From Lachnospiraceae bacterium (GTDB taxonomy: Bacteria > Bacillota > Clostridia > Lachnospirales > Lachnospiraceae), in NCBI GenBank assembly GCA_902363555.1, contig CABJAM010000012.1, forward strand, positions 1 to 64,000: DNA of 64,000 nucleotides, read 5' to 3'. The notes under the pieces were generated by a model that saw nothing but the letters and a program-made list of their open reading frames with translations, ran no database searches and had not been told where the DNA came from. The position numbers were made by a program, and so were the translations under genes. Of the stretch, positions 35,359-43,969 are shown one piece after another (the stretch's first letter is position 1; the number at the start of each line of letters is the position of its first letter).

Positions 35359-36837
35359 TTAATCACGTTTGAAAATATCGCGGGTGTATATTTTATCAGC
35401 AACATCATCAAGGCAGGGATCATATCGGTTTGCGATGATGGCCTGGCTCATGTTTTTAAATTTTTTCAAATCGTTTACGACAACGGAGCCATAGAATGTC
35501 TCGCCGTTTTTTAATGTTGGCTCATAGATAATTACCTTTACCCCTCTGGCCTTGATCCGCTTCATAACGCCCTGAATGGAAGACTGGCGGAAGTTATCAG
35601 AGTTGGATTTCATGGTCAGGCGGTAGACGCCGATGACCGTTTCCTGCTCTTTGGCCCGATCCCAGTGGCTGTTTGCTTCATAAGCGCCGGCAATTTCCAG
35701 CACACGGTCGGCAATGAAGTCCTTGCGTGTTCGGTTGGATTCGACGATGGCGGTGATCATATTCTGGGGCACAGCGTCAAAATTGGCCAGCAACTGCTTT
35801 GTATCCTTAGGCAGACAGTAGCCGCCGTAACCGAAGGACGGATTGTTGTAATGGGTTCCGATACGGGGATCAAGGCAGACGCCATTGATGATTTCCTGAG
35901 TATTAAGCCCCTTGGACTCAGCGTATGTATCTAGTTCGTTGAAATAGGAGACGCGCAAGGCCAGGTATGTATTGGCAAAGAGCTTAACGGCCTCGGCTTC
36001 TGTAAAGCCCATGAACAGTGTATCAATATTTTCCTTGATGGCTCCTTGCTGTAGGAGAACGGCAAAAATGCGCGCTTTTTCTTCTGATTCTTCGTCGCAG
36101 GAAACGATAATACGGGAAGGATAAAGGTTATCGTACAGCGCCTTGGATTCGCGGAGAAATTCCGGGCTGAAGATGATGTTTTTTGTATTGTATTTTTTGC
36201 GGACGGAAACCGTATAACCTACAGGGATGGTGGATTTGATGATCATCATGGCATCGGGATTCACTTTCATAACAAGCTCGATCACGGCTTCAACCGCGGA
36301 GCAGTCAAAGAAGTTCTTTTTGCTGTCATAGTTTGTGGGCGCCGCAATGACGATGAAATCCGCGTTTTTATAGGCAGCTTCACCATCCAGTGTTGCGGTC
36401 AGATCCAGATTCTTTTCCTTCAGATACATTTCGATATAATCATCCTGGATCGGAGATTTTTTATGGTTGAGTAAGTCGACCTTTTCGGGAATAATATCAA
36501 CGGCTGTAACATGATTGTGCTGTGCAAGGAGGGTAGCGATGGAAAGCCCTACGTAGCCGGTTCCTGCGACAGCGATATTGTACGGACGATCCAAGTGGAT
36601 GAAAGTTTTGGTATTTTCGACGGCTTCATCGATAAACAGATCTGTCACCTCAAATCCAAGGACCTCGCCCAGTGTCTGGAGTTGTTCGACGGAAGGTATG
36701 TAATCTTTTTTTTCAATTCTGCCGATCATCGCCCGATTGATACCTGTGGCGTCGGCAAGCTGTACCTGCGTCAGACTTTTTTCTTTTCTAAGGCGGATCA
36801 CGGTGTCGACCAGCCTTTCTACGGAAATCTTTTTCAT
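35359..36837 (-). CDS. XRE-type HTH domain fused to a UDP-glucose 6-dehydrogenase-like enzyme
   Basis: 492 residues on the minus strand. Residues 1-70 are a Cro/C1-type HTH (RLRKEKSLTQVQLADATGIN then RAMIGRIEKKDYIPS). From about 84 a nucleotide-sugar dehydrogenase follows: IAVAGTGYVGLSIATLLAQ, FSPEFLRESKALYDN, KLFANTYLALRVSYFNELD and the active-site cysteine in GYGGYCLPKDTKQL. The enzyme part matches Ugd, which makes UDP-glucuronate. An enzyme carrying its own DNA-binding domain could sense UDP-glucose or NAD and regulate transcription. Two 14-bp direct repeats lie in its upstream region. It is transcribed against its neighbours. Confidence 0.88.
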   Translation of the reverse strand: MKKISVERLVDTVIRLRKEKSLTQVQLADATGINRAMIGRIEKKDYIPSVEQLQTLGEVLGFEVTDLFIDEAVENTKTFIHLDRPYNIAVAGTGYVGLSIATLLAQHNHVTAVDIIPEKVDLLNHKKSPIQDDYIEMYLKEKNLDLTATLDGEAAYKNADFIVIAAPTNYDSKKNFFDCSAVEAVIELVMKVNPDAMMIIKSTIPVGYTVSVRKKYNTKNIIFSPEFLRESKALYDNLYPSRIIVSCDEESEEKARIFAVLLQQGAIKENIDTLFMGFTEAEAVKLFANTYLALRVSYFNELDTYAESKGLNTQEIINGVCLDPRIGTHYNNPSFGYGGYCLPKDTKQLLANFDAVPQNMITAIVESNRTRKDFIADRVLEIAGAYEANSHWDRAKEQETVIGVYRLTMKSNSDNFRQSSIQGVMKRIKARGVKVIIYEPTLKNGETFYGSVVVNDLKKFKNMSQAIIANRYDPCLDDVADKIYTRDIFKRD

Positions 36838-36849
36838 ATGTTCACCTCA

Positions 36850-36863
36850 AACCAGTTTTAAAC
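36850..36863. repeat. Operator-like direct repeat, copy 1
   Basis: AACCAGTTTTAAAC, identical to the copy at 36965-36978. It lies 12 bp before the start codon of the minus-strand HTH-dehydrogenase gene, between its -10 and coding region. It is a candidate binding site for the fused HTH domain. Confidence 0.55.
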
Positions 36864-36912
36864 GTCATTTTTGACGCGGATTATGTGATAAGTTTTATTT
36901 TTTGCTGAGTTT

Positions 36913-36942
36913 ATGTTACCAGATATGTACGTGAAATGTCAA
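36913..36942 (-). promoter_or_regulatory. Promoter of the HTH-dehydrogenase gene
   Basis: On the minus strand, TTGACA (36942-36937) and TAACAT (36918-36913) are 18 bp apart. The two AACCAGTTTTAAAC repeats flank this promoter, one upstream of -35 and one downstream of -10, which fits a looping or blocking repressor. Confidence 0.55.
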
Positions 36943-36964
36943 TAGAAATATAGAATTGTTTAAA

Positions 36965-36978
36965 AACCAGTTTTAAAC
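36965..36978. repeat. Operator-like direct repeat, copy 2
   Basis: Second perfect copy of AACCAGTTTTAAAC, 115 bp from copy 1, upstream of the minus-strand promoter. Between here and 37240 I see a CCGCC/GGCGG hairpin near 37024-37036 and a terminator, but no convincing gene. Confidence 0.55.
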
Positions 36979-37141
36979 AGCAAAACAGAGGGCGAATGCT
37001 GTTCAGGGGAGATGAGACAGAGCCGCCCTAAGGCGGTGTTTAGGATGAAAGGTAACGTGGCTTTTTCGGTTCTTGCGGTGGGAATAACTTATGACAAAAA
37101 GACAAAGAAACATGAATGTAAAGTTGAAGTTTTATAACAGT

Positions 37142-37186
37142 TCCGGTCCACTTCCCATAGTGTTACAGGGGTGGACCGGATTCTTT
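37142..37186. terminator. Hairpin terminator
   Basis: TCCGGTCCAC (37142-37151) pairs perfectly with GTGGACCGGA (37171-37180), followed by TTCTTT. It lies beyond the 3' end of the minus-strand ribbon-helix-helix gene and could end transcription from either side. Confidence 0.6.
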
Positions 37187-37240
37187 CACAGGAAAATGAA
37201 TGGATATCTGCATGAGTCAACAGCATCTTATATGTCCGCT

Positions 37241-37408
37241 CTATATTTCTTCATGCCCACCATTTTCCCTGCTGTTTGAAATATGCTTTTTTAGAACCAT
37301 ATTAATGTACTGGCTGAAATTTCGATCATCCGCTTCAGACATTCGCTTTATCTCTTCGATAACGTTTATATCCAAAGTAATACTGACCTTCGATTTTAAT
37401 GGTTTCAT
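37241..37408 (-). CDS. Ribbon-helix-helix DNA-binding protein
   Basis: 55 residues, with the Arc/CopG-type pattern of a short strand (KSKVSITLDINV) and two helices (IEEIKRMSEADDRNFSQYIN). The start at 37408 is chosen because GGAGG (37420-37416 on the minus strand) lies 7 nt before it; the longer frame from 37456 has no such site. Such proteins are antitoxins or small repressors. No toxin gene is visible next to it. The region 37409-37821 holds no other gene I can support. Confidence 0.7.
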   Translation of the reverse strand: MKPLKSKVSITLDINVIEEIKRMSEADDRNFSQYINMVLKKHISNSRENGGHEEI

Positions 37409-37821
37409 GTGCTCACCTCCACGTAATTGATGATTTATGTAGTCATTCACAGACATACTTTACATTATGACATCAAATGCTTCACAATATCGCGGAATAG
37501 TATTAAGTATCATAAAGTAGTATTGCAAATTGCTGCTATATATGCGATACAGACAAACAATATATGTCTTATTAGGTGACTGCATTTGTAACAGTTCAGA
37601 GGAGATGATCGGCTACATTAGTTTTTGTTTAGAATAAAGTGTTTAAGTATTCTGTCTTGTTAAAGTAAAATGATTATGCTAAGATTATACATATTAATCG
37701 TCCAATATCGTTTAGAATAATCAACTAAGTGATTGGAAATATTTATATTTCAAATATGGAAGTTAGAAAGATATTTGTGGAACGGATAAAAGAACGGTTT
37801 GATGAAGGAGGTAAAGTCAGA

Positions 37822-38415
37822 TTGAAAAAGATTCCTACATTATTTGAACGTGTTTATGAAAATCATAAGATCTGTGGCATCAATGAAACTGTTACTCCGG
37901 GAATGGAGTGGGTACTGCGCGGCGAAGGCATAGCGACGGTAAAGATGGATGGCAGTTGTTGTGCGGTTATGGATGGAAAGTTTTATCGCCGATATGATGC
38001 AAAAAGGGGAAAGAAGCCGCCGAAGAGTGCTATTCCGTGCTGCGAGCCGGACCCGGTCACCGGGCATTGGCCGCACTGGCTTCCTGTGAATGAAGAGGAT
38101 AAAGGGGATCAATGGCTTTGCGCAGCTTATAGAAATACTCTTGTGCAGCAGGACGGTATATCCGGTTCATCAGCACTTACAGATGGTACGTACGAAGCCA
38201 TAGGCCCGCATTTTCAGGCAAATCCATATAAGCTTGAGCAGGATGTTCTGGAAAAACATGGAGCGCGCATTTTGACGGATGTGCCACGGGATTTTTGCGG
38301 TATCCGCACCTATCTGGGGGAGCACAATATTGAAGGTATTGTATTCTGGAAGGATAATGAGCCTCAGTGTAAAATAAAAAGAACGGATTTTGGATTTAAG
38401 TGGCCGGCGGAGTGA
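37822..38415 (+). CDS. RNA ligase/nucleotidyltransferase-like protein (DUF5565-type)
   Basis: 197 residues. Covalent nucleotidyltransferase motifs are in order: motif I KMDGS with candidate AMP-accepting Lys41, RRYDAKRG, GTYEAIGPHF, motif IV EGIVFW and motif V KIKRTDF. The N-terminal KIPTLFER and TPGMEWVL match stand-alone RNA ligase 1-like proteins of bacteria and phages. TTG 37822 is chosen: AAGGAGG (37805-37811) lies 10 nt upstream and the protein then begins at the family's usual KKIPTLFER. The in-frame ATG 37756 and GTG 37729 lack ribosome sites. It has no obvious partner here; RNA repair is plausible but unproven. Confidence 0.75.
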   Translation: MKKIPTLFERVYENHKICGINETVTPGMEWVLRGEGIATVKMDGSCCAVMDGKFYRRYDAKRGKKPPKSAIPCCEPDPVTGHWPHWLPVNEEDKGDQWLCAAYRNTLVQQDGISGSSALTDGTYEAIGPHFQANPYKLEQDVLEKHGARILTDVPRDFCGIRTYLGEHNIEGIVFWKDNEPQCKIKRTDFGFKWPAE

Positions 38416-38481
38416 GATGTTGAATCAGATTGATTCATCAGCTAAAATATCAAATGAAGAAAGTGGAAGAGAGTGTGATTT

Positions 38482-39660
38482 ATGAGTGATGTAAGAAAAG
38501 ATCCTGAAAACAGAAAGAATCCGGAAAATACCAGAGCCGGAGGTGGTCCGCATTATTCATCGCCGTCCGGAGGCACGAACCATCGCCCCCAGGATGGGGC
38601 GAACGGTCCTAAGCCGGGAACACAGCGACCGAATAAACCGCCGCAGCGTAAAAAGAAAAAGCCGATGTGGATGAAGGTTTTGTTTGTCGTACTGGCCCTT
38701 ATATTTGCCCTTGCCCTTGCCGGCCTGATCTTTGTCCTGTACCAGTTGGACCGGATTAAAAAGATTGAGCCAGTGGAAAAGCTGGCGCCGGAGTCGGAAT
38801 ATTTTGAGACGGATGAATCGGCCGGGAGCGGCTATGAGTCCGTAGATCCCAATGATATCACATGGAATAATAATGAGACGGTGGATGGCGATGATGATGT
38901 GATCAATATCCTCCTGATCGGTCAGGACCGCCGGCCGGGGGAGGTTCGGGCCCGATCGGACTCCATGATTATTGCCACCATAAATAAATCTGATAAGACC
39001 GTGAAGTTGACCTCCCTGATGCGTGACCTTTACGTCCAGCTTCCGGGGTATAGCGATAACCGTATTAATGCGGCGTACAGCTTTGGCGGCATGGAATTAT
39101 TGGATGCAACGATCAAGCAGAATTTTGATATTGATATCGATGGAAATATCGAGGTGGATTTTTCAGGCTTTACAAGTGTGATCGATGCTGTCGGCGGTGT
39201 GGATATGGAATTATCGGAAGCCGAGATTGCTGTGATCAATAATGGTTCCAGCTCCGATGGCACAAAGCTGCCTTCCGCGGCCGGAACCTATCATCTCAAC
39301 GGCGCCCAGGCATTGACCTATTCCAGAATCCGTTATATCGGTAATAGTGATTTTGGCCGGACAGAGCGCCAGCGCAAGGTCCTCCTGGCTGCCTTTGATA
39401 ATATAAAGAAGCTGAGTCTCAGTGAAATGCTGACCCTGGCCGATACGGTACTGCCGCTTTTGGCCACAGATATGAACCGCGGGGATCTGGTCCGCCTGGC
39501 GTCGGATGTATTTATGATGGGAATCGATACGATTGAGACCCATAATATACCCGAAGATGCATCGTATAGTGCCGTAAGGATCAATGGTATGGATGTTTTA
39601 GTACCGGATATCGATGAGTGTCGGAAGGTATTGCAGCAGATTATTTATGGCGATGAATAG
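38482..39660 (+). CDS. LytR-CpsA-Psr (LCP) family glycopolymer ligase
   Basis: 392 residues. A Gly/Pro/Asn-rich cytoplasmic tail (1-58) precedes a membrane segment (about 63-86) and the extracellular LCP domain with LLIGQDRRPGEVRARSDSMI, TSLMRDLYVQLPG, INAAYSFGG and TYSRIRYIGNSDFGRTERQR, which hold the arginines that bind polyprenyl pyrophosphate. LCP enzymes attach teichoic acids or capsule to peptidoglycan. It lies 5 kb after the polysaccharide locus and may anchor that polymer. Confidence 0.92.
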   Translation: MSDVRKDPENRKNPENTRAGGGPHYSSPSGGTNHRPQDGANGPKPGTQRPNKPPQRKKKKPMWMKVLFVVLALIFALALAGLIFVLYQLDRIKKIEPVEKLAPESEYFETDESAGSGYESVDPNDITWNNNETVDGDDDVINILLIGQDRRPGEVRARSDSMIIATINKSDKTVKLTSLMRDLYVQLPGYSDNRINAAYSFGGMELLDATIKQNFDIDIDGNIEVDFSGFTSVIDAVGGVDMELSEAEIAVINNGSSSDGTKLPSAAGTYHLNGAQALTYSRIRYIGNSDFGRTERQRKVLLAAFDNIKKLSLSEMLTLADTVLPLLATDMNRGDLVRLASDVFMMGIDTIETHNIPEDASYSAVRINGMDVLVPDIDECRKVLQQIIYGDE

Positions 39661-39742
39661 GTTTGCGTTATGATTCACGGTCACTATCCCGCGAGGTGTT
39701 TGGCAAAGCAAAAGCCGAGTTAATTTAACTGCCCCGATTTTA

Positions 39743-39771
39743 TTGACAAACCTTGATATTATTGCTAGAAT
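39743..39771 (+). promoter_or_regulatory. Promoter and leader hairpin of ilvN
   Basis: TTGACA (39743-39748) and TAGAAT (39766-39771) have 17-bp spacing. The 130-nt leader contains an AAATTTTGTG/CACAAAATTT hairpin (about 39788-39832). No T-box motif and no leucine- or valine-rich leader peptide was found. Confidence 0.7.
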
Positions 39772-39907
39772 AGTTTAAAAATCAGCAAAATTTTGTGCCA
39801 GTTCACTTTATCTGAGCTGTCACAAAATTTCTGTGTTATCCTTATTTATATGAATGCAGAGTGTGGTTTGGAACAAACAGGTAAATAAATGAAAGAGGTG
39901 AAGATAA

Positions 39908-40405
39908 ATGGAACGTAAAGTACTTTCGATTCTTACGGATAATACCCCAGGTGTTTTGAGCCGCGTTTCCGGGCTTTTCAGCCGCCGGGGATATAATATT
40001 GACAGTCTTACCGTCGGTGAGACGGCGGACCCCAGATATTCCCGTATGACCGTTGTGGTCAATGGCGATGATCAGGTGCTTGATCAGATCCGCAAGCAGC
40101 TCAACAAGCTGGTGGATGTGGTGGATATTAAGGAGCTGAAGGAAAATTCCTCAGTATGCCGTGAGCTGGCGCTTGTGAAGGTGCGCTGTAATTCAAAGGA
40201 CCGTCAGTCGGTGATCAGTATTGCTGATATTTTCCGGGCGAAGATCGTGGATGTGTCCAGTGATTCCCTGGTCGTGGAAATGACCGGCGCACAGAGCAAA
40301 TTAGATGCATTTATAAAGCTTTTGGAAGGCTATGAGATTCTTGAGCTGGCCCGCACGGGTATCAGCGGTCTGTCCAGAGGCGCAGATGATGTGCGCTACC
40401 TTTAA
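39908..40405 (+). CDS. ilvN: Acetolactate synthase small (regulatory) subunit
   Basis: 165 residues. The N-terminal ACT domain reads LTDNTPGVLSRVSGLFSRRG and YNIDSLTVGETADP, followed by the ALS-type C-terminal domain (ELALVKVRCN). The subunit gives valine feedback control to the catalytic subunit, whose gene (ilvB) is not in this window. It precedes ilvC but has its own promoter. AGAGGTGAAG precedes the ATG. Confidence 0.96.
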   Translation: MERKVLSILTDNTPGVLSRVSGLFSRRGYNIDSLTVGETADPRYSRMTVVVNGDDQVLDQIRKQLNKLVDVVDIKELKENSSVCRELALVKVRCNSKDRQSVISIADIFRAKIVDVSSDSLVVEMTGAQSKLDAFIKLLEGYEILELARTGISGLSRGADDVRYL

Positions 40406-40455
40406 TACCTGTATTAAAGATTTATGCAGGAATTGTTTTTTATTTTGAAATTGTA

Positions 40456-40483
40456 TTGACAAATATTCAAAAAGTAATAAAAT
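40456..40483 (+). promoter_or_regulatory. Promoter of ilvC
   Basis: TTGACA (40456-40461) and TAAAAT (40478-40483) with 16-bp spacing lie in the ilvN-ilvC gap. ilvC can thus be expressed apart from ilvN. Confidence 0.65.
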
Positions 40484-40540
40484 GGAATACATCATCACAA
40501 TAAAGTATTACATAGATGAAATGATAGGAGGAAACAAAAC

Positions 40541-41551
40541 ATGGCTAAAATCTATTATCAGGAAGATTGTAATCTTTCATTACTGGATGGAAAGACAATT
40601 GCCATTATCGGTTACGGAAGCCAGGGTCATGCCCACGCATTAAACCTTAAAGAATCCGGCTGCAACGTTATTGTAGGTCTTTATGAGGGAAGTAAATCCT
40701 GGGCAAAGGCAGAAGCTCAGGGCTTTGAAGTATATACGGCTGCAGAAGCTGCAAAAAGAGCTGACATTATTATGATTCTCATTAACGATGAGAAACAGGC
40801 TCAGATGTACAAAGAAAGCATTGCTCCAAATCTTGAACCCGGCAACATGCTTATGTTTGCCCATGGCTTTGCAATCCACTTCGGACAGATCGTAGCTCCC
40901 AAGGATGTAGACGTTGTTATGATCGCACCTAAGGGACCTGGCCACACTGTAAGAAGCCAGTATCAGGAAGGCAAAGGCGTTCCATGTCTGATCGCAGTTC
41001 ATCAGGATGCTACCGGCAAAGCTTATGATATGGGTCTTGCTTATGCTCTTGGTATTGGTGGCGCCAGAGCCGGCGTTCTTGAAACTACATTTAAGGTAGA
41101 GACAGAAACCGACCTTTTCGGCGAGCAGGCAGTTCTTTGCGGCGGCGTTTGTGCATTAATGCAGGCAGGCTACGAAACACTTGTAGAAGCAGGCTACGCT
41201 CCGGAAAATGCATATTTTGAATGTATCCATGAGATGAAGCTGATCGTTGACCTGATCTTTGAAAGCGGTTTTGCCGGCATGAGATATTCCATTTCCAATA
41301 CTGCTGAGTACGGCGATTATATCACCGGACCTAAGATCATCACAGAGGATACAAAGAAGGCCATGAAGCAGATCCTTACAGATATCCAGGATGGTACATT
41401 CGCGAAAGACTGGCTCCTTGAGAACCAGGTTGGCGCACCGCACTTCAACGCAATGCGCAAGCGTGCGGCTGAGCATCCATGCGAGCAGGTAGGTTCCGAG
41501 CTTCGTAAGCTTTACAGTTGGAATGACAATAATAAATTGATCAATAACTAA
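40541..41551 (+). CDS. ilvC: Ketol-acid reductoisomerase (class I)
   Basis: 336 residues. GYGSQGHAHALNLKESG binds the cofactor, and GPGHTVRSQY and GEQAVLCGGV, with the distal CIHEMKLIVDL, hold the Mg2+ ligands. It converts acetolactate to dihydroxyisovalerate in valine, leucine and isoleucine synthesis. The cofactor loop reads GLYEGSKSW; NADPH enzymes usually carry a basic residue such as RKGS here, so the acidic loop could favour NADH. Codon use is strongly biased toward common codons, suggesting high expression. A strong terminator follows. Confidence 0.97.
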   Translation: MAKIYYQEDCNLSLLDGKTIAIIGYGSQGHAHALNLKESGCNVIVGLYEGSKSWAKAEAQGFEVYTAAEAAKRADIIMILINDEKQAQMYKESIAPNLEPGNMLMFAHGFAIHFGQIVAPKDVDVVMIAPKGPGHTVRSQYQEGKGVPCLIAVHQDATGKAYDMGLAYALGIGGARAGVLETTFKVETETDLFGEQAVLCGGVCALMQAGYETLVEAGYAPENAYFECIHEMKLIVDLIFESGFAGMRYSISNTAEYGDYITGPKIITEDTKKAMKQILTDIQDGTFAKDWLLENQVGAPHFNAMRKRAAEHPCEQVGSELRKLYSWNDNNKLINN

Positions 41552-41559
41552 GCAATTCC

Positions 41560-41604
41560 AAGCCGCCCCCAGGCCCCCAATCGGACCCGGGGGCGGCTTT
41601 TTTT
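41560..41604 (+). terminator. Strong terminator after ilvC
   Basis: AAGCCGCCCCC (41560-41570) pairs perfectly with GGGGGCGGCTT (41589-41599), followed by a T run. An 83-bp-repeat half unit begins directly at its end. Confidence 0.9.
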
Positions 41605-41642
41605 GGCGACTGCCGCGACCCGTCGGAGCGAAGCGGAGACGG
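41604..41642. repeat. Half unit of the 83-bp structured repeat
   Basis: Bases from TGGCGACTGCCGCGA to GAGACGG match the second half of the units at 3154 and 58344. The stem is CCGTC/GACGG as at 58402-58424, whereas the 3.2-kb units have CCGGC/GCCGG, a compensatory difference. Confidence 0.8.
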
Positions 41643-41739
41643 TTATGTGTTAAAATCTACTATGAAATCCCGAAAAAATGTGATATACTAAATCCCGACT
41701 TAACCTTGTTAAGACTGAGTAGAGGAAAGGTGGGAAACC

Positions 41740-43458
41740 ATGGATACAACACAAATTTTATTACTGATCATCGTCGGCATCGTTGTGCTGATCGCTGCTA
41801 AAATGGTCTATGACGGCATTGCCCGAAAGAAAAAGATCGACCGCCAGATACGCCGTGAATACGGGGCGCTGCCCAATAACGATTATTCCGCGCCGCGTTA
41901 TGACGATGATGGAATTACTTACTACTATAAAAATAAAAAGAAGACCACGCCGGTCATCGATGATATCACATGGAATGATCTGGACATGGAAACGGTATAT
42001 ATGATCCTGAACAACACGAGCACCGGTATTGGCGAGGAATATCTCTACGCCCTGCTCCGGATGCCATGTATGGATGATGCGCAGCTAAAGGAACGGGATC
42101 GGATCGCCCGGTATTTTGATGAAAATGAGCAGGAGCGCATGGCGGTCACGCGGGAGCTGAAAAAGCTGGGAAAATTAAAAATGTCCAGTGTGGGGCAATA
42201 TCTGGAAGCTGTCCGTTCCATGCGGCCGCATAATCCAACCTTCCACATGGTATGCTGTGCCCTTATAGTCATATCCGCCGTCGGCTGCTTTGTGGATCTG
42301 ACACGATTTTTACCGCTGATGCTCATTATGTTTGTGGTGAATGTTGTTTCCTATTTCAGCTACAAAGGAAAAATCAGCAGCTACTTCGTGGTTTTCTCGT
42401 ATTTGTCCAGAATGACACAGACTGCTAAAAAAGTAGCTGCCACAGGCTGCCCGGGGATTAAGTCATATAATGAAGAACTGAAAAAGTGCGTGGAGCCATT
42501 AAAAAATATTGGCCGCTATTCCTGGCTGTTCGTTTCCGGCACGGATTTTTCCGCGGACCTGATCGCTCTATTTCTGGATTATATTAAAATTTTCACCCAT
42601 ATAGATCTGATCATATTTGACCGGATGGTTTACAATATTTATACGTACAGAAATGAGCTGGACCGGATTATTGATATTATCGGTGAAATCGACAGCGATC
42701 TGGCCATTGCCTCCTACCGGCGGTATATGGACGGGCAGGTCTGTGTGCCTGATCTGCGCCAGGATGGTACGCTGTCCATAAAGGCGGAAAATGTTTATCA
42801 TCCGATGATCGTCAATCCGGTGAAAAACACACTGGTGGAGGAACGGAGTGTGCTGTTGACAGGCTCCAATGCCTCAGGAAAGTCCACATTCCTGAAAACC
42901 ATTGCCATCAACGCTATATTTGCCCAGACGATCTATACATGTTTGGCGGACACCTACACATCCAGATTTTTCCGTGTGTTCTCGTCCATGGCTTTGCAGG
43001 ACAATATCCAGGGCAGTGAGAGCTACTATATTGTGGAAATAAAGTCGCTGAAAAGGATTGTAGATGCTGCCGGAGGTGCGGATACAGATGCCTACGCCCA
43101 TGTTCCAGTGCTCTGTTTCATCGACGAGGTGCTGCGCGGAACAAATACGGTGGAGCGTATTGCCGCATCTTCCCGTATACTTCAGGCATTGGCCCATAAA
43201 AATGCCCTGTGTTTTGCGGCAACGCATGATATTGAGCTGACGACGATCCTGGAAAATACGTATGCCAATTATCATTTCCAGGAGGAGGTCAGTGATAATG
43301 ATGTCCAGTTTGATTATCAGCTCCACAAAGGCCGTGCGACATCCCGCAATGCCATAAAGCTGCTGGGGATCATTGGCTTTAATAAAGAGATCACCGATGA
43401 AGCCACCGGGGCGGCCAGAGCGTTTGAAGAAACCGGAGCCTGGGCGGTTATGAAGTAA
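41740..43458 (+). CDS. Membrane-anchored MutS-like ATPase
   Basis: 572 residues. The N-terminus has a membrane segment (about 6-24), and further hydrophobic stretches lie near residues 167-210. The C-terminal MutS ATPase domain has Walker A TGSNASGKST (near 374), Walker B LCFIDEVLRGTN (near 462) and the signature loop ATHDIEL. The mismatch-recognition domain of true MutS is missing, and the membrane anchor argues against classical mismatch repair. Related MutS-family proteins of unknown role are common in Clostridia. Confidence 0.85.
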   Translation: MDTTQILLLIIVGIVVLIAAKMVYDGIARKKKIDRQIRREYGALPNNDYSAPRYDDDGITYYYKNKKKTTPVIDDITWNDLDMETVYMILNNTSTGIGEEYLYALLRMPCMDDAQLKERDRIARYFDENEQERMAVTRELKKLGKLKMSSVGQYLEAVRSMRPHNPTFHMVCCALIVISAVGCFVDLTRFLPLMLIMFVVNVVSYFSYKGKISSYFVVFSYLSRMTQTAKKVAATGCPGIKSYNEELKKCVEPLKNIGRYSWLFVSGTDFSADLIALFLDYIKIFTHIDLIIFDRMVYNIYTYRNELDRIIDIIGEIDSDLAIASYRRYMDGQVCVPDLRQDGTLSIKAENVYHPMIVNPVKNTLVEERSVLLTGSNASGKSTFLKTIAINAIFAQTIYTCLADTYTSRFFRVFSSMALQDNIQGSESYYIVEIKSLKRIVDAAGGADTDAYAHVPVLCFIDEVLRGTNTVERIAASSRILQALAHKNALCFAATHDIELTTILENTYANYHFQEEVSDNDVQFDYQLHKGRATSRNAIKLLGIIGFNKEITDEATGAARAFEETGAWAVMK

Positions 43459-43477
43459 ACAGGAAGGATTTAAATTT

Positions 43478-43963
43478 ATGAAGGTTACCGTTTATACAGA
43501 CGGCGCTGCCCGGGGGAATCCGGAAGGACCCGGCGGCTACGGCGCTGTTTTGGAATATATAGATGCCAAGGGCATCATGCATGTGAAAGAGCTGTCCGCG
43601 GGCTTTCGCCGGACAACCAACAACCGTATGGAAATGATGGCGGCCATTGCCGCATTTGAGGCATTAAACCGGCCGTGTGAGGTGGATCTGTATTCGGATT
43701 CCCAGTATGTGGTCAATGCTTTTAACCAGCATTGGATCAATGGCTGGATGAAAAAGGGCTGGATGCGGGGCAAGAATGAACCGGTAAAAAATGTGGATCT
43801 GTGGAAACGGATGCTGGAGGCTATGAAACCTCATAAGGTGACGTTCCATTGGGTGAAGGGCCATGCCGGACATCCGCAAAATGAGCGGTGTGACGCTCTG
43901 GCCACCGGTGCCGCCGATGGGGGAGAACTGCTCATCGACGAGGTCTATGAAAGAGGAGCGTAA
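43478..43963 (+). CDS. rnhA: Ribonuclease HI
   Basis: 161 residues with the full RNase H set: Asp8 in YTDGAARGNPEG, the Glu in NNRMEMMAA, the Asp in LYSDSQYVVN and the final Asp in NERCDALA. The basic-protrusion region WMKKGWMRGKN is present as in the bacterial type I enzyme. It degrades RNA in RNA/DNA hybrids. With rnhB at 3445, the genome carries both types. A gap of only 6 nt separates it from the next gene. Confidence 0.95.
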   Translation: MKVTVYTDGAARGNPEGPGGYGAVLEYIDAKGIMHVKELSAGFRRTTNNRMEMMAAIAAFEALNRPCEVDLYSDSQYVVNAFNQHWINGWMKKGWMRGKNEPVKNVDLWKRMLEAMKPHKVTFHWVKGHAGHPQNERCDALATGAADGGELLIDEVYERGA

Positions 43964-43969
43964 AAAGGA

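Noticed and set aside
37024..37080. GC-rich hairpin CCGCC/GGCGG with flanking conserved-looking bases, considered as a c-di-GMP or other riboswitch
   Set aside because: Neither strand shows the conserved core of any riboswitch class I can recall, and no gene starts directly downstream.
37091..37279. 62-codon frame crossing the hairpin at 37142-37186
   Set aside because: It reads through a perfect terminator-like hairpin, lacks a ribosome site and shows no protein pattern.
39772..39907. Possible T-box or amino-acid riboswitch before ilvN (also examined before hisZ and alaS)
   Set aside because: None of the three leaders has the T-box sequence, a specifier-like stem or a coding leader rich in the cognate amino acid.
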